Assembly: GCF_900187185.1 (NCBI RefSeq)
Contig: NZ_LT906465.1
Coordinates: 558,001 to 622,000, forward strand
Source: Chryseobacterium taklimakanense
GTDB lineage: Bacteria; Bacteroidota; Bacteroidia; Flavobacteriales; Weeksellaceae
Direction: 5' to 3'
Length of the DNA: 64,000 nt
Made by a program: the position numbers and the translations under genes
Notes under the pieces: generated by a model
The model's database searches: none
What the model was told of the DNA's origin: nothing
What the model saw: the letters and a program-made list of their open reading frames with translations, nothing else
Shown: piece after piece, positions 1 through 8,585 of the stretch
Numbering within the stretch: position 1 is the first letter of the stretch
Layout: the number at the start of each line of letters is the position of its first letter

Positions 1-136
1 CCAGAAGTTTCCTGTCCGGAGTTTTGATTTGGGTAGAGCTCATCAGTTTATACAATTTTAAAAAATAATTACATAAGGTTAACGGTATGGCTGTTACCCG
101 AATGTGTGTTTGTAATTTTAACAAAAACAGTTCCAA
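1..136. other. left edge, no gene seen
   Basis: AT-rich intergenic DNA before the first gene. It holds an imperfect inverted repeat, GGTTAAC...GTTACCC, at about 78-101, possibly an operator or the end of an upstream transcript. No coding region can be supported. Confidence 0.4.
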
Positions 137-1642
137 ATGAACCGCGACGGAAACCATAAAAGTTTTTGGCAAGATGCCCAAAAAGAACACCACAACGCCA
201 AACCTACCGTAAATGATTTTGAAACCATCATTGTTGGCGCAGGAATTACGGGAATATCACTGGCCATCGAACTGCAGAGGCGCGGCCAGAAATGCCTTGT
301 ACTGGAGAAAAATACCATTGGTTTCGGCACCACCGGCGGCACGACAGCCTTTATCAATAATTTTTTTGATGAATCGTACGACAGCCTCATCAGTAAATTC
401 GGTGAAGACAAAGCGCAGACGGTTGCCGACCATGCGCTCAAAACCGTATCAATTATCAAAAACAATATTGAAAGGTACGGCATAGACTGTGATTTTGAGG
501 AAAGCAGTTTTTACCTTTTCAGTGCCGAAAAAAAGCAGGACAAACCACTTGAAAAGATCCTCGAAGCCCATGATAAACTGAACGTCGAAACTTCTTCGAC
601 AGAAGAATTCCCTTTTGACCTCATTCCGCGAAAAGTGATTGAGATCAAAGGCCAGGCGCAGTTTCATCCCCTGAAATACATCACTGCACTTTCCGACCGG
701 TTCGAGGCTAACGGCGGCCTTCTGCTCACCGGTACTTTTGTAAAAGGCTACGAACGGATGAATGACACCCTGAAAATTGAAACCGATGACGGTGAAATAT
801 TTACTGCAAAGCACCTGGTTTGGGCGACCCATATCCCGCCCGGGAACAACCGCTTCAACCTGCTATTAGCGCCTTACCGCAGTTATGCCCTGGCAGCGAA
901 GATCAGTTACAAGCCGGAAGGTTTCCCACAGGCAGCCGATATTTACGATGCGTACCACTATTTCCGCTACGATAAAAAGGATGGCGAATACTTCCTCATC
1001 GTCGGTGGTTTTGATCATAAAACTGGTCATGAAGCTGATTCTGAGCAGCCTTTCGCTGACCTCGTACAGTATACCAAAAACCATTTTAACATCAACGAAA
1101 TCAGTGAACAGTGGTCTTCTCAATATTACGTTCCCGCGGACGGACTGCCCTATATCGGGAAAATGCCGGGCGAAGAACACGTATACATTGCCACCGGCTA
1201 TAACGGCAACGGCATCACGTGGGGTACGCTCGCTTCTCATGTCCTGGCGGATTTAATTCAGAATAAAGACAATGAACTGGCTGATATTGTTTCGCCGTCT
1301 CGAATTGAAATCAAAGCGAGCGCCGCCAGTGCTTTGAAGGAAAACTCGGACGCGGTTTTCCAACTGGTGAAAGACCAGCTTCTTGCCGGAAAATCAGCAG
1401 AACTGAATGAAATTGCCAACGGCGAAGGGAAAGTGATTGAATTTAAAGGCAAAAAAGTAGCCGCTTACAGGAACGATGAAGGAAATATTTCTTTCCTCTC
1501 GGCGGTTTGCCCGCATATGGGCTGTACCGTCAAATTCAACACCGCGGAGAAGTCATGGGACTGCCCGTGCCACGGCTCCCGTTTCGACCTGGAGGGAAAT
1601 GTGCTCAACATTCCCGCAACCACCGGACTGGATAAAATTTAA
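137..1642 (+). CDS. FAD-dependent oxidoreductase with C-terminal Rieske domain
   Basis: 501 aa. Seen: an N-terminal dinucleotide-binding signature (GAGITG near residues 34-39) of the DAO/DadA amine-oxidase fold, and a C-terminal Rieske [2Fe-2S] domain with C458-x-H460 and C476-x-x-H479 ligands. Known: such fusions (YhfW-like) are cytoplasmic flavoproteins in which the Rieske cluster probably relays electrons; the substrate is not established. It heads a same-strand run with a small protein, a Gfo/Idh/MocA dehydrogenase and an aldo/keto reductase, suggesting a joint role in sugar or polyol redox chemistry (inference). The ATG at 137 gives a normal family length. Confidence 0.88.
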   Translation: MNRDGNHKSFWQDAQKEHHNAKPTVNDFETIIVGAGITGISLAIELQRRGQKCLVLEKNTIGFGTTGGTTAFINNFFDESYDSLISKFGEDKAQTVADHALKTVSIIKNNIERYGIDCDFEESSFYLFSAEKKQDKPLEKILEAHDKLNVETSSTEEFPFDLIPRKVIEIKGQAQFHPLKYITALSDRFEANGGLLLTGTFVKGYERMNDTLKIETDDGEIFTAKHLVWATHIPPGNNRFNLLLAPYRSYALAAKISYKPEGFPQAADIYDAYHYFRYDKKDGEYFLIVGGFDHKTGHEADSEQPFADLVQYTKNHFNINEISEQWSSQYYVPADGLPYIGKMPGEEHVYIATGYNGNGITWGTLASHVLADLIQNKDNELADIVSPSRIEIKASAASALKENSDAVFQLVKDQLLAGKSAELNEIANGEGKVIEFKGKKVAAYRNDEGNISFLSAVCPHMGCTVKFNTAEKSWDCPCHGSRFDLEGNVLNIPATTGLDKI

Positions 1643-1657
1643 ATCATAAACAATATT

Positions 1658-1888
1658 ATGGAAAATTCAGAAATCAAAAGCCCGCGCGGCATGGCCACCA
1701 CCATTCCGGGCGAAACCACCACGATTACCCACAACCTGGACACCACGGATATTATCGTAGCACTTTATAACGTCGCTACCGGCAATGAGCTGAACAGCGG
1801 GATAACGGTTGTGGATGAAAATACGGTAACCATTTCCACTGCCAGCGGCGCACCGGAAAAAATCCGTGTCGTCATCATGGGCTTCTAA
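1658..1888 (+). CDS. hypothetical 76-aa protein
   Basis: Not recognised. Short, Thr/Val-rich, with alternating patterns that suggest a small beta-sandwich; no signal peptide, Cys or membrane segment. It starts 15 bp after the Rieske flavoprotein and ends 11 bp before the Gfo/Idh/MocA gene, so it is almost certainly translated from the same mRNA. Its position between two oxidoreductases suggests an accessory role, but nothing in the sequence shows which. Confidence 0.65.
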   Translation: MENSEIKSPRGMATTIPGETTTITHNLDTTDIIVALYNVATGNELNSGITVVDENTVTISTASGAPEKIRVVIMGF

Positions 1889-1899
1889 AATTTATTATA

Positions 1900-3087
1900 A
1901 TGAAAGAATATAAAATGCAGGGCACGCCACCAGCTCACATTCCAGTAAAAACTGATTCACCCATATTACTGGAAGGCATCCACAGCAAAGAGCCAGAACC
2001 CATGCCCATTAACTACCCTGAGGACCAGCAGATCGGCTATGCCGTGATAGGTTTGGGGCATCTCACTTTAGGTGAAATCTTGCCCGCTTTAAAGGAATGT
2101 AAAAAATCAAAGATCGCCGCTCTAGTGAGTGGCCATCCCGAAAAACTGAAGAAAACCGGGCTGATGTACAACGTTCCGGAAAGTTCACAGTATTCGTATG
2201 AAGATTTTGATGAAATCGCCAATAACGATGATGTAGATGCCGTTTTCATCGTTCTTCCGAACAGCATGCACAAGGAATTCACCATCCGGAGTGCCAAAGC
2301 CGGGAAGCACGTCCTTTGTGAGAAACCAATGGCCATAAGTTCGGACGAGTGCCGCGAAATGATTGAAGCCTGTAAAGCCGCCAGCGTAAAGCTGATGATC
2401 GCCTACCGGATCCAGTACGAACCTTTTAATACTTATGTCAAAAATCAGATCAGGGAAAAAGCCATCGGCACAGTAAAATTTGTGGAAGCGCAGAACGGGC
2501 AGTCCAGTGGAAACCCCGATCACTGGCGTTACAAAAAAGCACTTTCCGGTGGCGGCGCTTTGCCGGACATTGGAATTTATTGCCTCAATACCACGCGGTT
2601 TATCCTGGATGCAGAACCGGAAGAAGTTTTTGCCTACCAGTACAGCAATCCGAAAGATCCTCATTTTAAGGAGATCGATGAGATGGTGAACTGGCAGATG
2701 AAATTCCCGGGCGGCGTTGTGGCGCAGTGCTCCACCAGTTACCAAATCCACACTTCGAAAAGATACCGGGTTGTGGGGGATGAAGGCTGGCTGAACCTTG
2801 ACAATGCTTACGGCTACGTTGGGCAGAAGCTTTTGCACGGCAAGCCGGAAGAACATACACCGGTACAGGAAATCAGCATCAAGCATGTGAACCAGTTCGC
2901 ACAGGAAATGGATTATTTCTCCGACTGTATCCTAAATGACACACAGCCCTATACCTCCGGCGAAGTCGGCCTTCAGGACCAGATCATCATTGAAGCCATT
3001 TATGAGTCCGCCAAAACCGGAAACGCCGTTTCACTGAAAGGAAAACTGCAGAAAAACCTTAACCGTGGCAAAGAACCCAGCATCTAA
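1900..3087 (+). CDS. Gfo/Idh/MocA family oxidoreductase
   Basis: 395 aa. Seen: a Rossmann motif (VIGLGHLTLG, about residues 49-58) after a roughly 45-residue N-terminal leader, and the family's EKP motif (CEKPMAI) holding the catalytic Lys. The C-terminal half is typical of the GFO_IDH_MocA fold. Known: NAD(P)-dependent sugar or inositol dehydrogenases, often in glucose-fructose oxidoreductase style. The N-terminal leader is hydrophilic, not a Tat signal (no twin Arg), so a cytoplasmic place is likely. Followed closely by the aldo/keto reductase. Substrate unknown. Confidence 0.88.
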   Translation: MKEYKMQGTPPAHIPVKTDSPILLEGIHSKEPEPMPINYPEDQQIGYAVIGLGHLTLGEILPALKECKKSKIAALVSGHPEKLKKTGLMYNVPESSQYSYEDFDEIANNDDVDAVFIVLPNSMHKEFTIRSAKAGKHVLCEKPMAISSDECREMIEACKAASVKLMIAYRIQYEPFNTYVKNQIREKAIGTVKFVEAQNGQSSGNPDHWRYKKALSGGGALPDIGIYCLNTTRFILDAEPEEVFAYQYSNPKDPHFKEIDEMVNWQMKFPGGVVAQCSTSYQIHTSKRYRVVGDEGWLNLDNAYGYVGQKLLHGKPEEHTPVQEISIKHVNQFAQEMDYFSDCILNDTQPYTSGEVGLQDQIIIEAIYESAKTGNAVSLKGKLQKNLNRGKEPSI

Positions 3088-3100
3088 ATCCAGACTCAAG

Positions 3101-4090
3101 ATGAAAAACAGAATCTTAAAAATAGAGCACGAAGTCGGTCTTGGCGGTGTAGCCATAGGAACCGCATTTGAAAATATCACCGACAAACAGGCGGAAGACA
3201 TACTTACCGGCGCATGGGCTGCAGGAGTGAGGCATTATGACACCTCACCATGGTATGGCCTTACCAAAAGCGAAAGACGTTTCGGAGAATTCCTAAAAAC
3301 CAAGAACCGCGGGGAATTTATATTTTCTACGAAAGTCGGCCGACTCTTCGAACCCGTTTCCGAATCTGAAGTGCCGCCGGTGATGTGGAAAAACCCGCTC
3401 AACTATAATTTCAGGCACGATTATACTTGTGATGCTGTGATGCGGTCGATCGAGGATAGCCTGGAACGTACCGGCTTGGATTACATCGACATCATTTATG
3501 TTCACGACCTTTCGGAAGATCAGGTTGGCGACCGTTACAAATTTTTTATGGAACAGGCCAAGAACGGTGCCTTCAAAACACTCTCCAAGCTTCGGGACGA
3601 AGGCGTGATAAAAGCCTGGGGAATGGGCGTGAACAAAATAGAGCCCATTTTGGAATGTATCAAAGATGCGGATCCCGACATTTGTTTATCGGCCACACAA
3701 TACTCAATTCTGGAACATGATGATGAGGTGGAATACCTTTTACCTGCTGTGAAAAAAGCGGGCGTTTCCCTGGTTTCAGGAGCGGGCTACAATTCAGGTT
3801 ATATTGCAGGCAGAAAACGCTACAACTACAAGGAACAAATCCCGGTGAAAATAGAGGAGAAAAAGAAAAAGATGGATACCGTGGCAAAAAAGCATCATGT
3901 GGATTTGGTGCATGCTGCGTTACAGTTCGTCCTGGCAGCCGATGCATTTGCGGCAATTATACCCGGAGCGAGCACTCCGCAGCAGGTCACAGACAATGTG
4001 AAAGCCCGGACAACGGAAATTCCAAAAGTATTCTGGGACGACCTTCGCGCAGAAGAACTGATCCACAAAAATGCGGAAACTCCCACTTAA
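3101..4090 (+). CDS. aldo/keto reductase
   Basis: About 329 aa from the ATG at 3101; an in-frame GTG at 3065 lies inside the previous gene and is less likely. Seen: the AKR tetrad as Asp and Tyr in HYDTSPWYG, Lys in FSTKVG and His in YVHDL, plus the (GASTPQQV) cofactor loop near the end. Known: NADPH-dependent reduction of aldehydes/ketones; this subgroup resembles L-fucose/D-threo-aldose dehydrogenases. Last gene of the four-gene run, 13 bp after the previous stop. Substrate not determined. Confidence 0.87.
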   Translation: MKNRILKIEHEVGLGGVAIGTAFENITDKQAEDILTGAWAAGVRHYDTSPWYGLTKSERRFGEFLKTKNRGEFIFSTKVGRLFEPVSESEVPPVMWKNPLNYNFRHDYTCDAVMRSIEDSLERTGLDYIDIIYVHDLSEDQVGDRYKFFMEQAKNGAFKTLSKLRDEGVIKAWGMGVNKIEPILECIKDADPDICLSATQYSILEHDDEVEYLLPAVKKAGVSLVSGAGYNSGYIAGRKRYNYKEQIPVKIEEKKKKMDTVAKKHHVDLVHAALQFVLAADAFAAIIPGASTPQQVTDNVKARTTEIPKVFWDDLRAEELIHKNAETPT

Positions 4091-4093
4091 CCA

Positions 4094-4600
4094 CTACCCT
4101 TTTTCTTCATATTTAATAAATGAAATATTGCCTTCGCTTTCCACGAAGGCTTTTTTCACGTCGGAAACGTCTTCAATACCGTTCTCCCGGAGATTCGCCA
4201 TCAGTTCGTCTTTCGTGATGAGCTCTCTGCGCATGTTTCTGTAAATAAGCCTTCCGTCTTTGATAATTTGCACAGGCCTGTGTTCAAACAGTTTCCGGAA
4301 AAACCCATGATGATAGGTAAGGTAATTCACGACATAATTGCATATCACAAAAACCACCAGCATGATCATGCCGTCGCCAAGCGTGGTAAAATCACCGAGC
4401 GCATGGGAAGCCGCCTCCGTCAGCAACAGAATGAAAACCAAATCCATCGCACCCAGTTCGCCCGCACTCCGGCGCGGGAGAACTCTGAGGATGAACAGGA
4501 TCAAAAAATAGAGAATAATTCCTCTTAAAAGTATTTCAATAAGCGGCATTTCGGGAATGAAGATGTCTGCAGGATTTTCGGGAATGAATTTCATTATCAA
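4094..4600 (-). CDS. DUF421 (YetF-like) membrane protein
   Basis: 168 aa. Seen: an N-terminal hydrophobic half with about three transmembrane segments (FLILFILRVLPRR, ILLLTEAASHAL, IMLVVFVICNYVV) and a soluble C-terminal domain with the family's PVQIIKDG strand and a (M)RRELITKDELMANLRENGI segment. Known: YetF/DUF421 proteins are widespread inner-membrane proteins of unclear role. Convergent with the upstream operon: only 3 bp separate the two stop codons, and no terminator is evident between them. Confidence 0.85.
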   Translation of the reverse strand: MIMKFIPENPADIFIPEMPLIEILLRGIILYFLILFILRVLPRRSAGELGAMDLVFILLLTEAASHALGDFTTLGDGMIMLVVFVICNYVVNYLTYHHGFFRKLFEHRPVQIIKDGRLIYRNMRRELITKDELMANLRENGIEDVSDVKKAFVESEGNISFIKYEEKG

Positions 4601-4709
4601 AATTTAAAGTATTCAAACATAAACCATTTCAAACCGTTTGGGTTACACAATTAGCTGCCGGAATTTACACATCAGAATCATTTACGAACCATTACCCTAT
4701 CTTTTGCTT

Positions 4710-4740
4710 TTTGAACATCCGTTAAAATGCCGTATTTTTG
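4710..4740 (+). promoter_or_regulatory. Bacteroidetes-type promoter of pruA
   Basis: TTG at 4711-4713, 19 nt, then TATTTTTG at 4733-4740, matching the -33/-7 consensus (TTTG/TAnnTTTG) of the Bacteroidetes housekeeping sigma factor. It lies 40 bp upstream of the pruA ATG. Prediction from motif only. Confidence 0.6.
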
Positions 4741-4780
4741 TCATTGAACAGTATTTAAAAAATCTTTTAAAAATTAAAAT

Positions 4781-6406
4781 ATGTCTAAAGCTATTTCACA
4801 GGTTCCTTACGCGGTAAACGAGCCTGTAAGAAGTTACGAGCCCGGTTCACCGGAGGTAAAATCCCTGATCGCCACTTATAAGCAAATGTGGAAAGAGAAA
4901 GTGGAAATCCCGATGTACATCGGCAATAAAGAGGTGAAGACGGACAAAAAAGTGCGCATAGAATCTCCACAGGACCATCAGCACGACCTTGGCTTCTTCT
5001 ACGAAGGTGACATGAGCCACGTAGACATGGCAATTGAAGCTGCTTTGGCTGCCAAAAAAGACTGGAATGCCCTGGGCTGGGAACAGCGTGCCTCCATCTT
5101 CCTGAAAGCTGCAGAACTCGTTGCCGGCCCATACCGGGACAGGCTGAACGCGGCTACGATGATCGGACAGGGGAAAAACGTAATGCAGGCTGAGATCGAT
5201 TCAGCGTGTGAGTTCATCGACTTCCTGAGATTCAATGTAGAATTCATGACGGAAATGTACGCCGAGCAGCCCGTATCCAGCGAAGGCATCTGGAACCGTT
5301 CAGAATACAGGCCTCTGGAAGGGTTCTGCTTTGCGGTGACGCCTTTCAACTTTACGGCGATTGCCGGAAACCTACCTTCATGTATGGCGATGATGGGCAA
5401 CGTGGTGGTTTGGAAACCGTCCATGTCACAGGTATATTCGGCACAGGTGATCATGGAAATTTTCAAAGAAGCCGGACTTCCGGACGGCGTGATCAACCTG
5501 ATCTACACCGACGGTGCACAGACGGCAGAGAAAGTACTCTCCCACCCTGATTTTGCAGGGCTTCACTTTACAGGTTCTACATCAGTTTTCCAGGGTATGT
5601 GGAAAATGATCGGCGACAACATCCACAAATACAAAACATACCCAAGAATCGTGGGGGAAACCGGTGGCAAAGATTTCGTGATGGTACACCCTTCTGCCGA
5701 CGCCGCTGCCGTGGCTACTGCTTTGGTAAGGGGTGCTTTCGAATACCAGGGACAGAAATGTTCAGCAGCATCGCGGGCTTACATGCCCAAATCGCTTTGG
5801 GAGGAAGTAAAAACAATCATGGGTAAACAGCTGGAAACTGTAAAAATGGGATCCCCTGAAGATCCGTCAAACTTTGTAAACGCAGTAATCCACAGAGGTT
5901 CTTTTGAGAAGTGTAAAAAATACATCGATGCTGCCAGAGAAGCTTCAGATTCAAAAATTATTTTTGGCGGAAACTACGATGACAAGACCGGATATTTTGT
6001 GGAACCAACGGTCATCGAGGTTGAAAACCCGAACTATGTTTCTATGTGCGAAGAAATTTTCGGCCCAATCCTTTCCGTTTATGTCTATGAAGACCAAAAC
6101 TGGAAAGAAACTTTGAAACTTGTTGATGAAACTTCGATATATTCTCTAACAGGTTCTATCTTCGCCAAAGACCGTTATGCGATCGACGAAGCTTACCACG
6201 CCCTTGAAAATGCGGCCGGCAACTTCTATATCAACGACAAACCGACCGGTGCGGTTGTAGGCCAGCAGCCATTCGGCGGCGCGAGAGCTTCCGGTACGAA
6301 TGACAAAGCGGGATCCAAGATGAACCTGATGCGTTGGGTGTCCGTAAGAAGCGTGAAAGAAACCTTTGTTTCTCCCAAAGATTATAAATATCCATTCTTA
6401 GGGTAA
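4781..6406 (+). CDS. pruA: L-glutamate gamma-semialdehyde dehydrogenase
   Basis: 541 aa, full length for the stand-alone P5C dehydrogenase. Catalyses NAD-dependent oxidation of glutamate semialdehyde to glutamate, the second step of proline breakdown, in the cytoplasm. Seen: the ALDH catalytic Glu in VGETGGKD (general base) and the nucleophilic Cys in YQGQKCSAASRAY, with the C-terminal GQQPFGGARASGTNDK loop. Monocistronic: its own promoter upstream and a strong terminator 54 bp downstream. The proline dehydrogenase gene is not in the window. Confidence 0.95.
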   Translation: MSKAISQVPYAVNEPVRSYEPGSPEVKSLIATYKQMWKEKVEIPMYIGNKEVKTDKKVRIESPQDHQHDLGFFYEGDMSHVDMAIEAALAAKKDWNALGWEQRASIFLKAAELVAGPYRDRLNAATMIGQGKNVMQAEIDSACEFIDFLRFNVEFMTEMYAEQPVSSEGIWNRSEYRPLEGFCFAVTPFNFTAIAGNLPSCMAMMGNVVVWKPSMSQVYSAQVIMEIFKEAGLPDGVINLIYTDGAQTAEKVLSHPDFAGLHFTGSTSVFQGMWKMIGDNIHKYKTYPRIVGETGGKDFVMVHPSADAAAVATALVRGAFEYQGQKCSAASRAYMPKSLWEEVKTIMGKQLETVKMGSPEDPSNFVNAVIHRGSFEKCKKYIDAAREASDSKIIFGGNYDDKTGYFVEPTVIEVENPNYVSMCEEIFGPILSVYVYEDQNWKETLKLVDETSIYSLTGSIFAKDRYAIDEAYHALENAAGNFYINDKPTGAVVGQQPFGGARASGTNDKAGSKMNLMRWVSVRSVKETFVSPKDYKYPFLG

Positions 6407-6459
6407 AACCTTAGTTCATTAGGGTTTTTACAATTAAAGAATTAAAATGATTAACCCAT

Positions 6460-6491
6460 GCCGCAGAATCTCTCTGCGGCTTCTTTTTTTG
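6460..6491 (+). terminator. rho-independent terminator after pruA
   Basis: Stem GCCGCAGA/TCTGCGGC with a short loop, followed by TTCTTTTTTT. Confidence 0.85.
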
Positions 6492-6594
6492 ACAAAAAAG
6501 GAAATACTGATATTCTCTAACCAGAAAGAAAATCCGTTGTCTTTGTACAATATTTGATGTTTTATGGATTGATATTAACCTCAAAAATTTATTT

Positions 6595-7065
6595 ATGAAA
6601 AAGATGATCATGCCGGTTCTGGTGATGAGCCTGGCTTTAATGTCGTGCAAGAAAAATGATAATACGGAAACTGCCGTTTCAACCACCGACTCTACAGCCA
6701 CAGCAGTGGTAACCAACGATACGGCTACCGCTGCAACCGGTGATACCACCGCTATTTCTGTGGACTGGGCCGGAGCTTACGCGGGAACCCTGCCGTGTGC
6801 AAGCTGCCCAGGTATTGAAACTCAACTCACTTTAAACGACGACAAAACCTATACGCTGGAAAGCAATTACCTTGAAGAAAAAGACGGGAAATTCACCGAT
6901 CAAGGAACATTCACTTTCTCGGATGACGGTTCATTCATCACCCTGAAGGATGCAAAGAAAGCCGATGAAAACCGAGTATTTTTCGTAGGTGAAGGCAAAG
7001 TATGGATGGCTGAAAAAGTGGGTGACAGATCCATGAAAAAAGATTATCAACTTGTAAAGCAGTAG
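6595..7065 (+). CDS. NlpE-like lipoprotein
   Basis: 156 aa. Seen: a lipoprotein signal (hydrophobic stretch then LMSC, Cys about residue 18), a Thr/Ala-rich low-complexity linker, then an NlpE-N domain with CASCPGI (a CxxC pair) and the repeated beta-strand pattern TLNDDKTYTL / GTFTFSDDGSFITL. Known: NlpE-like proteins are outer-membrane lipoproteins tied to copper resistance and surface sensing in enterobacteria; in flavobacteria the role is unproven. Followed 46 bp later by another small lipoprotein, probably co-transcribed. Confidence 0.85.
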   Translation: MKKMIMPVLVMSLALMSCKKNDNTETAVSTTDSTATAVVTNDTATAATGDTTAISVDWAGAYAGTLPCASCPGIETQLTLNDDKTYTLESNYLEEKDGKFTDQGTFTFSDDGSFITLKDAKKADENRVFFVGEGKVWMAEKVGDRSMKKDYQLVKQ

Positions 7066-7111
7066 GTTTACAGAATTATTGTTAATTTTATCCTGACCAA
7101 AAAATAATCTT

Positions 7112-7312
7112 ATGAAAAAATTTATTTTGCCCGCCGCAATTGCAGCCATCACGTTTGTAAGCTGCGCCCAGAAAGAGGAAAAGCGCGAGGAGTACAAGGA
7201 AGACCATTACAAGAATGAAATGGTGAACAATCTTGGCGATTCGGCCGTAGCAGCCGCCGACAGTGTAAGCACGGCACCGACACCAGCAGCGAAGTCAGAC
7301 ACGCTAAAGTAA
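7112..7312 (+). CDS. small lipoprotein, function unknown
   Basis: 66 aa. Seen: signal peptide with lipobox ending FVSC (Cys about residue 18), then a charged (KEEKREEYKEDHYK) segment and an Ala/Ser/Thr-rich tail. No known domain. Lies directly after the NlpE-like gene and is closed by a strong terminator, so the two likely form a transcription unit. Confidence 0.75.
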   Translation: MKKFILPAAIAAITFVSCAQKEEKREEYKEDHYKNEMVNNLGDSAVAAADSVSTAPTPAAKSDTLK

Positions 7313-7320
7313 CAGACAGA

Positions 7321-7350
7321 AAACTTCCGGCACAGACCGGAAGTTTTTTT
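7321..7350 (+). terminator. terminator after the lipoprotein pair
   Basis: Perfect AAACTTCCGG/CCGGAAGTTT stem followed by a T tract. Confidence 0.88.
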
Positions 7351-7420
7351 TGGCTTTTTTGGAGGCTTGCTGTTTCAGATTATTCTTTTTTGTGCGATAA
7401 AGTTTTAACCGATTCCGTGC

Positions 7421-7463
7421 AAAAAAAAATATCCACTACGGAAAAAATTCACGTGGCGGATAT
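7421..7463 (-). terminator. terminator of fabH
   Basis: On the - strand ATATCCGCCAC...GTGGATAT forms a stem followed by nine T residues, 25 bp past the fabH stop. Confidence 0.7.
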
Positions 7464-7488
7464 TAATGATTTTATTTAAGAATTTTAA

Positions 7489-8511
7489 TCAGTATTCGAA
7501 AAGGACACTTCCCCAGGTGAAGCCACTTCCGAAGGCGGACAGCAATACCAGATCCCCTCTTTTTATTTTACCTGAATGAATGGCCTCGCTCAATGCCAAA
7601 GGAATGGAAGCTGCGGTGGTATTACCGTATTTCTGGATGTTGTTGAACACTTTCTCATCAGGCAGTCCAAACTGCTGCTGCACGTACTGGGCAATTCTTA
7701 AATTCGCCTGATGCGGGATAAACATATCGAGGTCTTTCACTGTTTTACCGGCTTTTTGCAGTGCTTCATTCATAGTTTCAGGAAATCTGCTCACCGCGTG
7801 CTTGAAGACAAAATTCCCGTTCATAACCGGATAGATCTCTGCATCGGTCACATTCTCCGGCTCCAGGCGCATACGGTCGCTCCAGCCGTATTTGGATCCC
7901 GGAAACTTGGTACAAAGTTCATCGGCATATTTCCCTTCGGAATGCATATTGAAAGAAAGGATGTCGCCCGCTTTTTCATCTTCGCCTGCAGAAAGAACAA
8001 CAGCACCCGCTCCGTCGCCAAAGATCACAGAAACACCTCTCCCGGCATCAGAAAAATCAAGTCCGAAAGAGTGTACTTCAGCACCCACTACCATGATATT
8101 TTTATAGGTTCCTGATTTTATGAAAGCATTTGCCACACTCATCGCGTACACAAAGCCTGAACACTGGTTTCTTACATCCAGAGCACCGATGGTATCGCAA
8201 CCCAGCATTTCCTGCAGCAAAACACCGCAGCCCGGAAAAAAATAGTCCGGTGAAAGCGTTGCAAACACAATATAATCAATATCTTTAGCAGTAAGGCCGG
8301 CATTTTTAATCGCCATTTCAGAAGCCCTGAAGCCTAAATAGGCGGTAGTTTCGCGGGAATCGTTGCGGTTTTTGCGGTGGCGGCGCTGCCTGATGCCCGT
8401 ACGCTCAGTAATCCATGCATCGCTGGTGTTCATCAGGCTGGCGAGGTCATCATTGGTTACCACGTTTTCCGGCACGTAATGACCAATCCCTTTTATGGTA
8501 CTTTTAATCAT
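7489..8511 (-). CDS. fabH: beta-ketoacyl-ACP synthase III
   Basis: 340 aa. Condenses an acyl-CoA starter with malonyl-ACP to begin fatty acid synthesis (type II, cytoplasm). Seen: the Cys-His-Asn triad as RNQCSGFVYAM, FIPHQANLRI and YGNTTAASIP, and the N-terminal GIGHYVPENVVTN typical of KAS III. Flavobacteria use FabH homologues with branched-chain starters; some carry several paralogues, so this could be a specialised copy. It is monocistronic and divergent from corA. Confidence 0.92.
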   Translation of the reverse strand: MIKSTIKGIGHYVPENVVTNDDLASLMNTSDAWITERTGIRQRRHRKNRNDSRETTAYLGFRASEMAIKNAGLTAKDIDYIVFATLSPDYFFPGCGVLLQEMLGCDTIGALDVRNQCSGFVYAMSVANAFIKSGTYKNIMVVGAEVHSFGLDFSDAGRGVSVIFGDGAGAVVLSAGEDEKAGDILSFNMHSEGKYADELCTKFPGSKYGWSDRMRLEPENVTDAEIYPVMNGNFVFKHAVSRFPETMNEALQKAGKTVKDLDMFIPHQANLRIAQYVQQQFGLPDEKVFNNIQKYGNTTAASIPLALSEAIHSGKIKRGDLVLLSAFGSGFTWGSVLFEY

Positions 8512-8533
8512 AACTTTTTAGTAATTTGCTGCG

Positions 8534-8541
8534 CAAAAGTA
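8534..8541 (-). promoter_or_regulatory. -7 element of the fabH promoter
   Basis: TACTTTTG on the - strand fits TAnnTTTG and lies 23 bp upstream of the fabH ATG; TTTG or TTG candidates for the -33 box occur 14-23 nt further upstream. Confidence 0.4.
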
Positions 8542-8585
8542 AGATTTATTTTTTCAATTAAATTCAAATCAAGTCTTCTGAATAT

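Noticed and set aside
866-1240. Antisense frames under the FAD-Rieske, pruA, odhA, glg and RND genes
   Set aside because: They are shadows of strong genes on the other strand, with no recognisable products.
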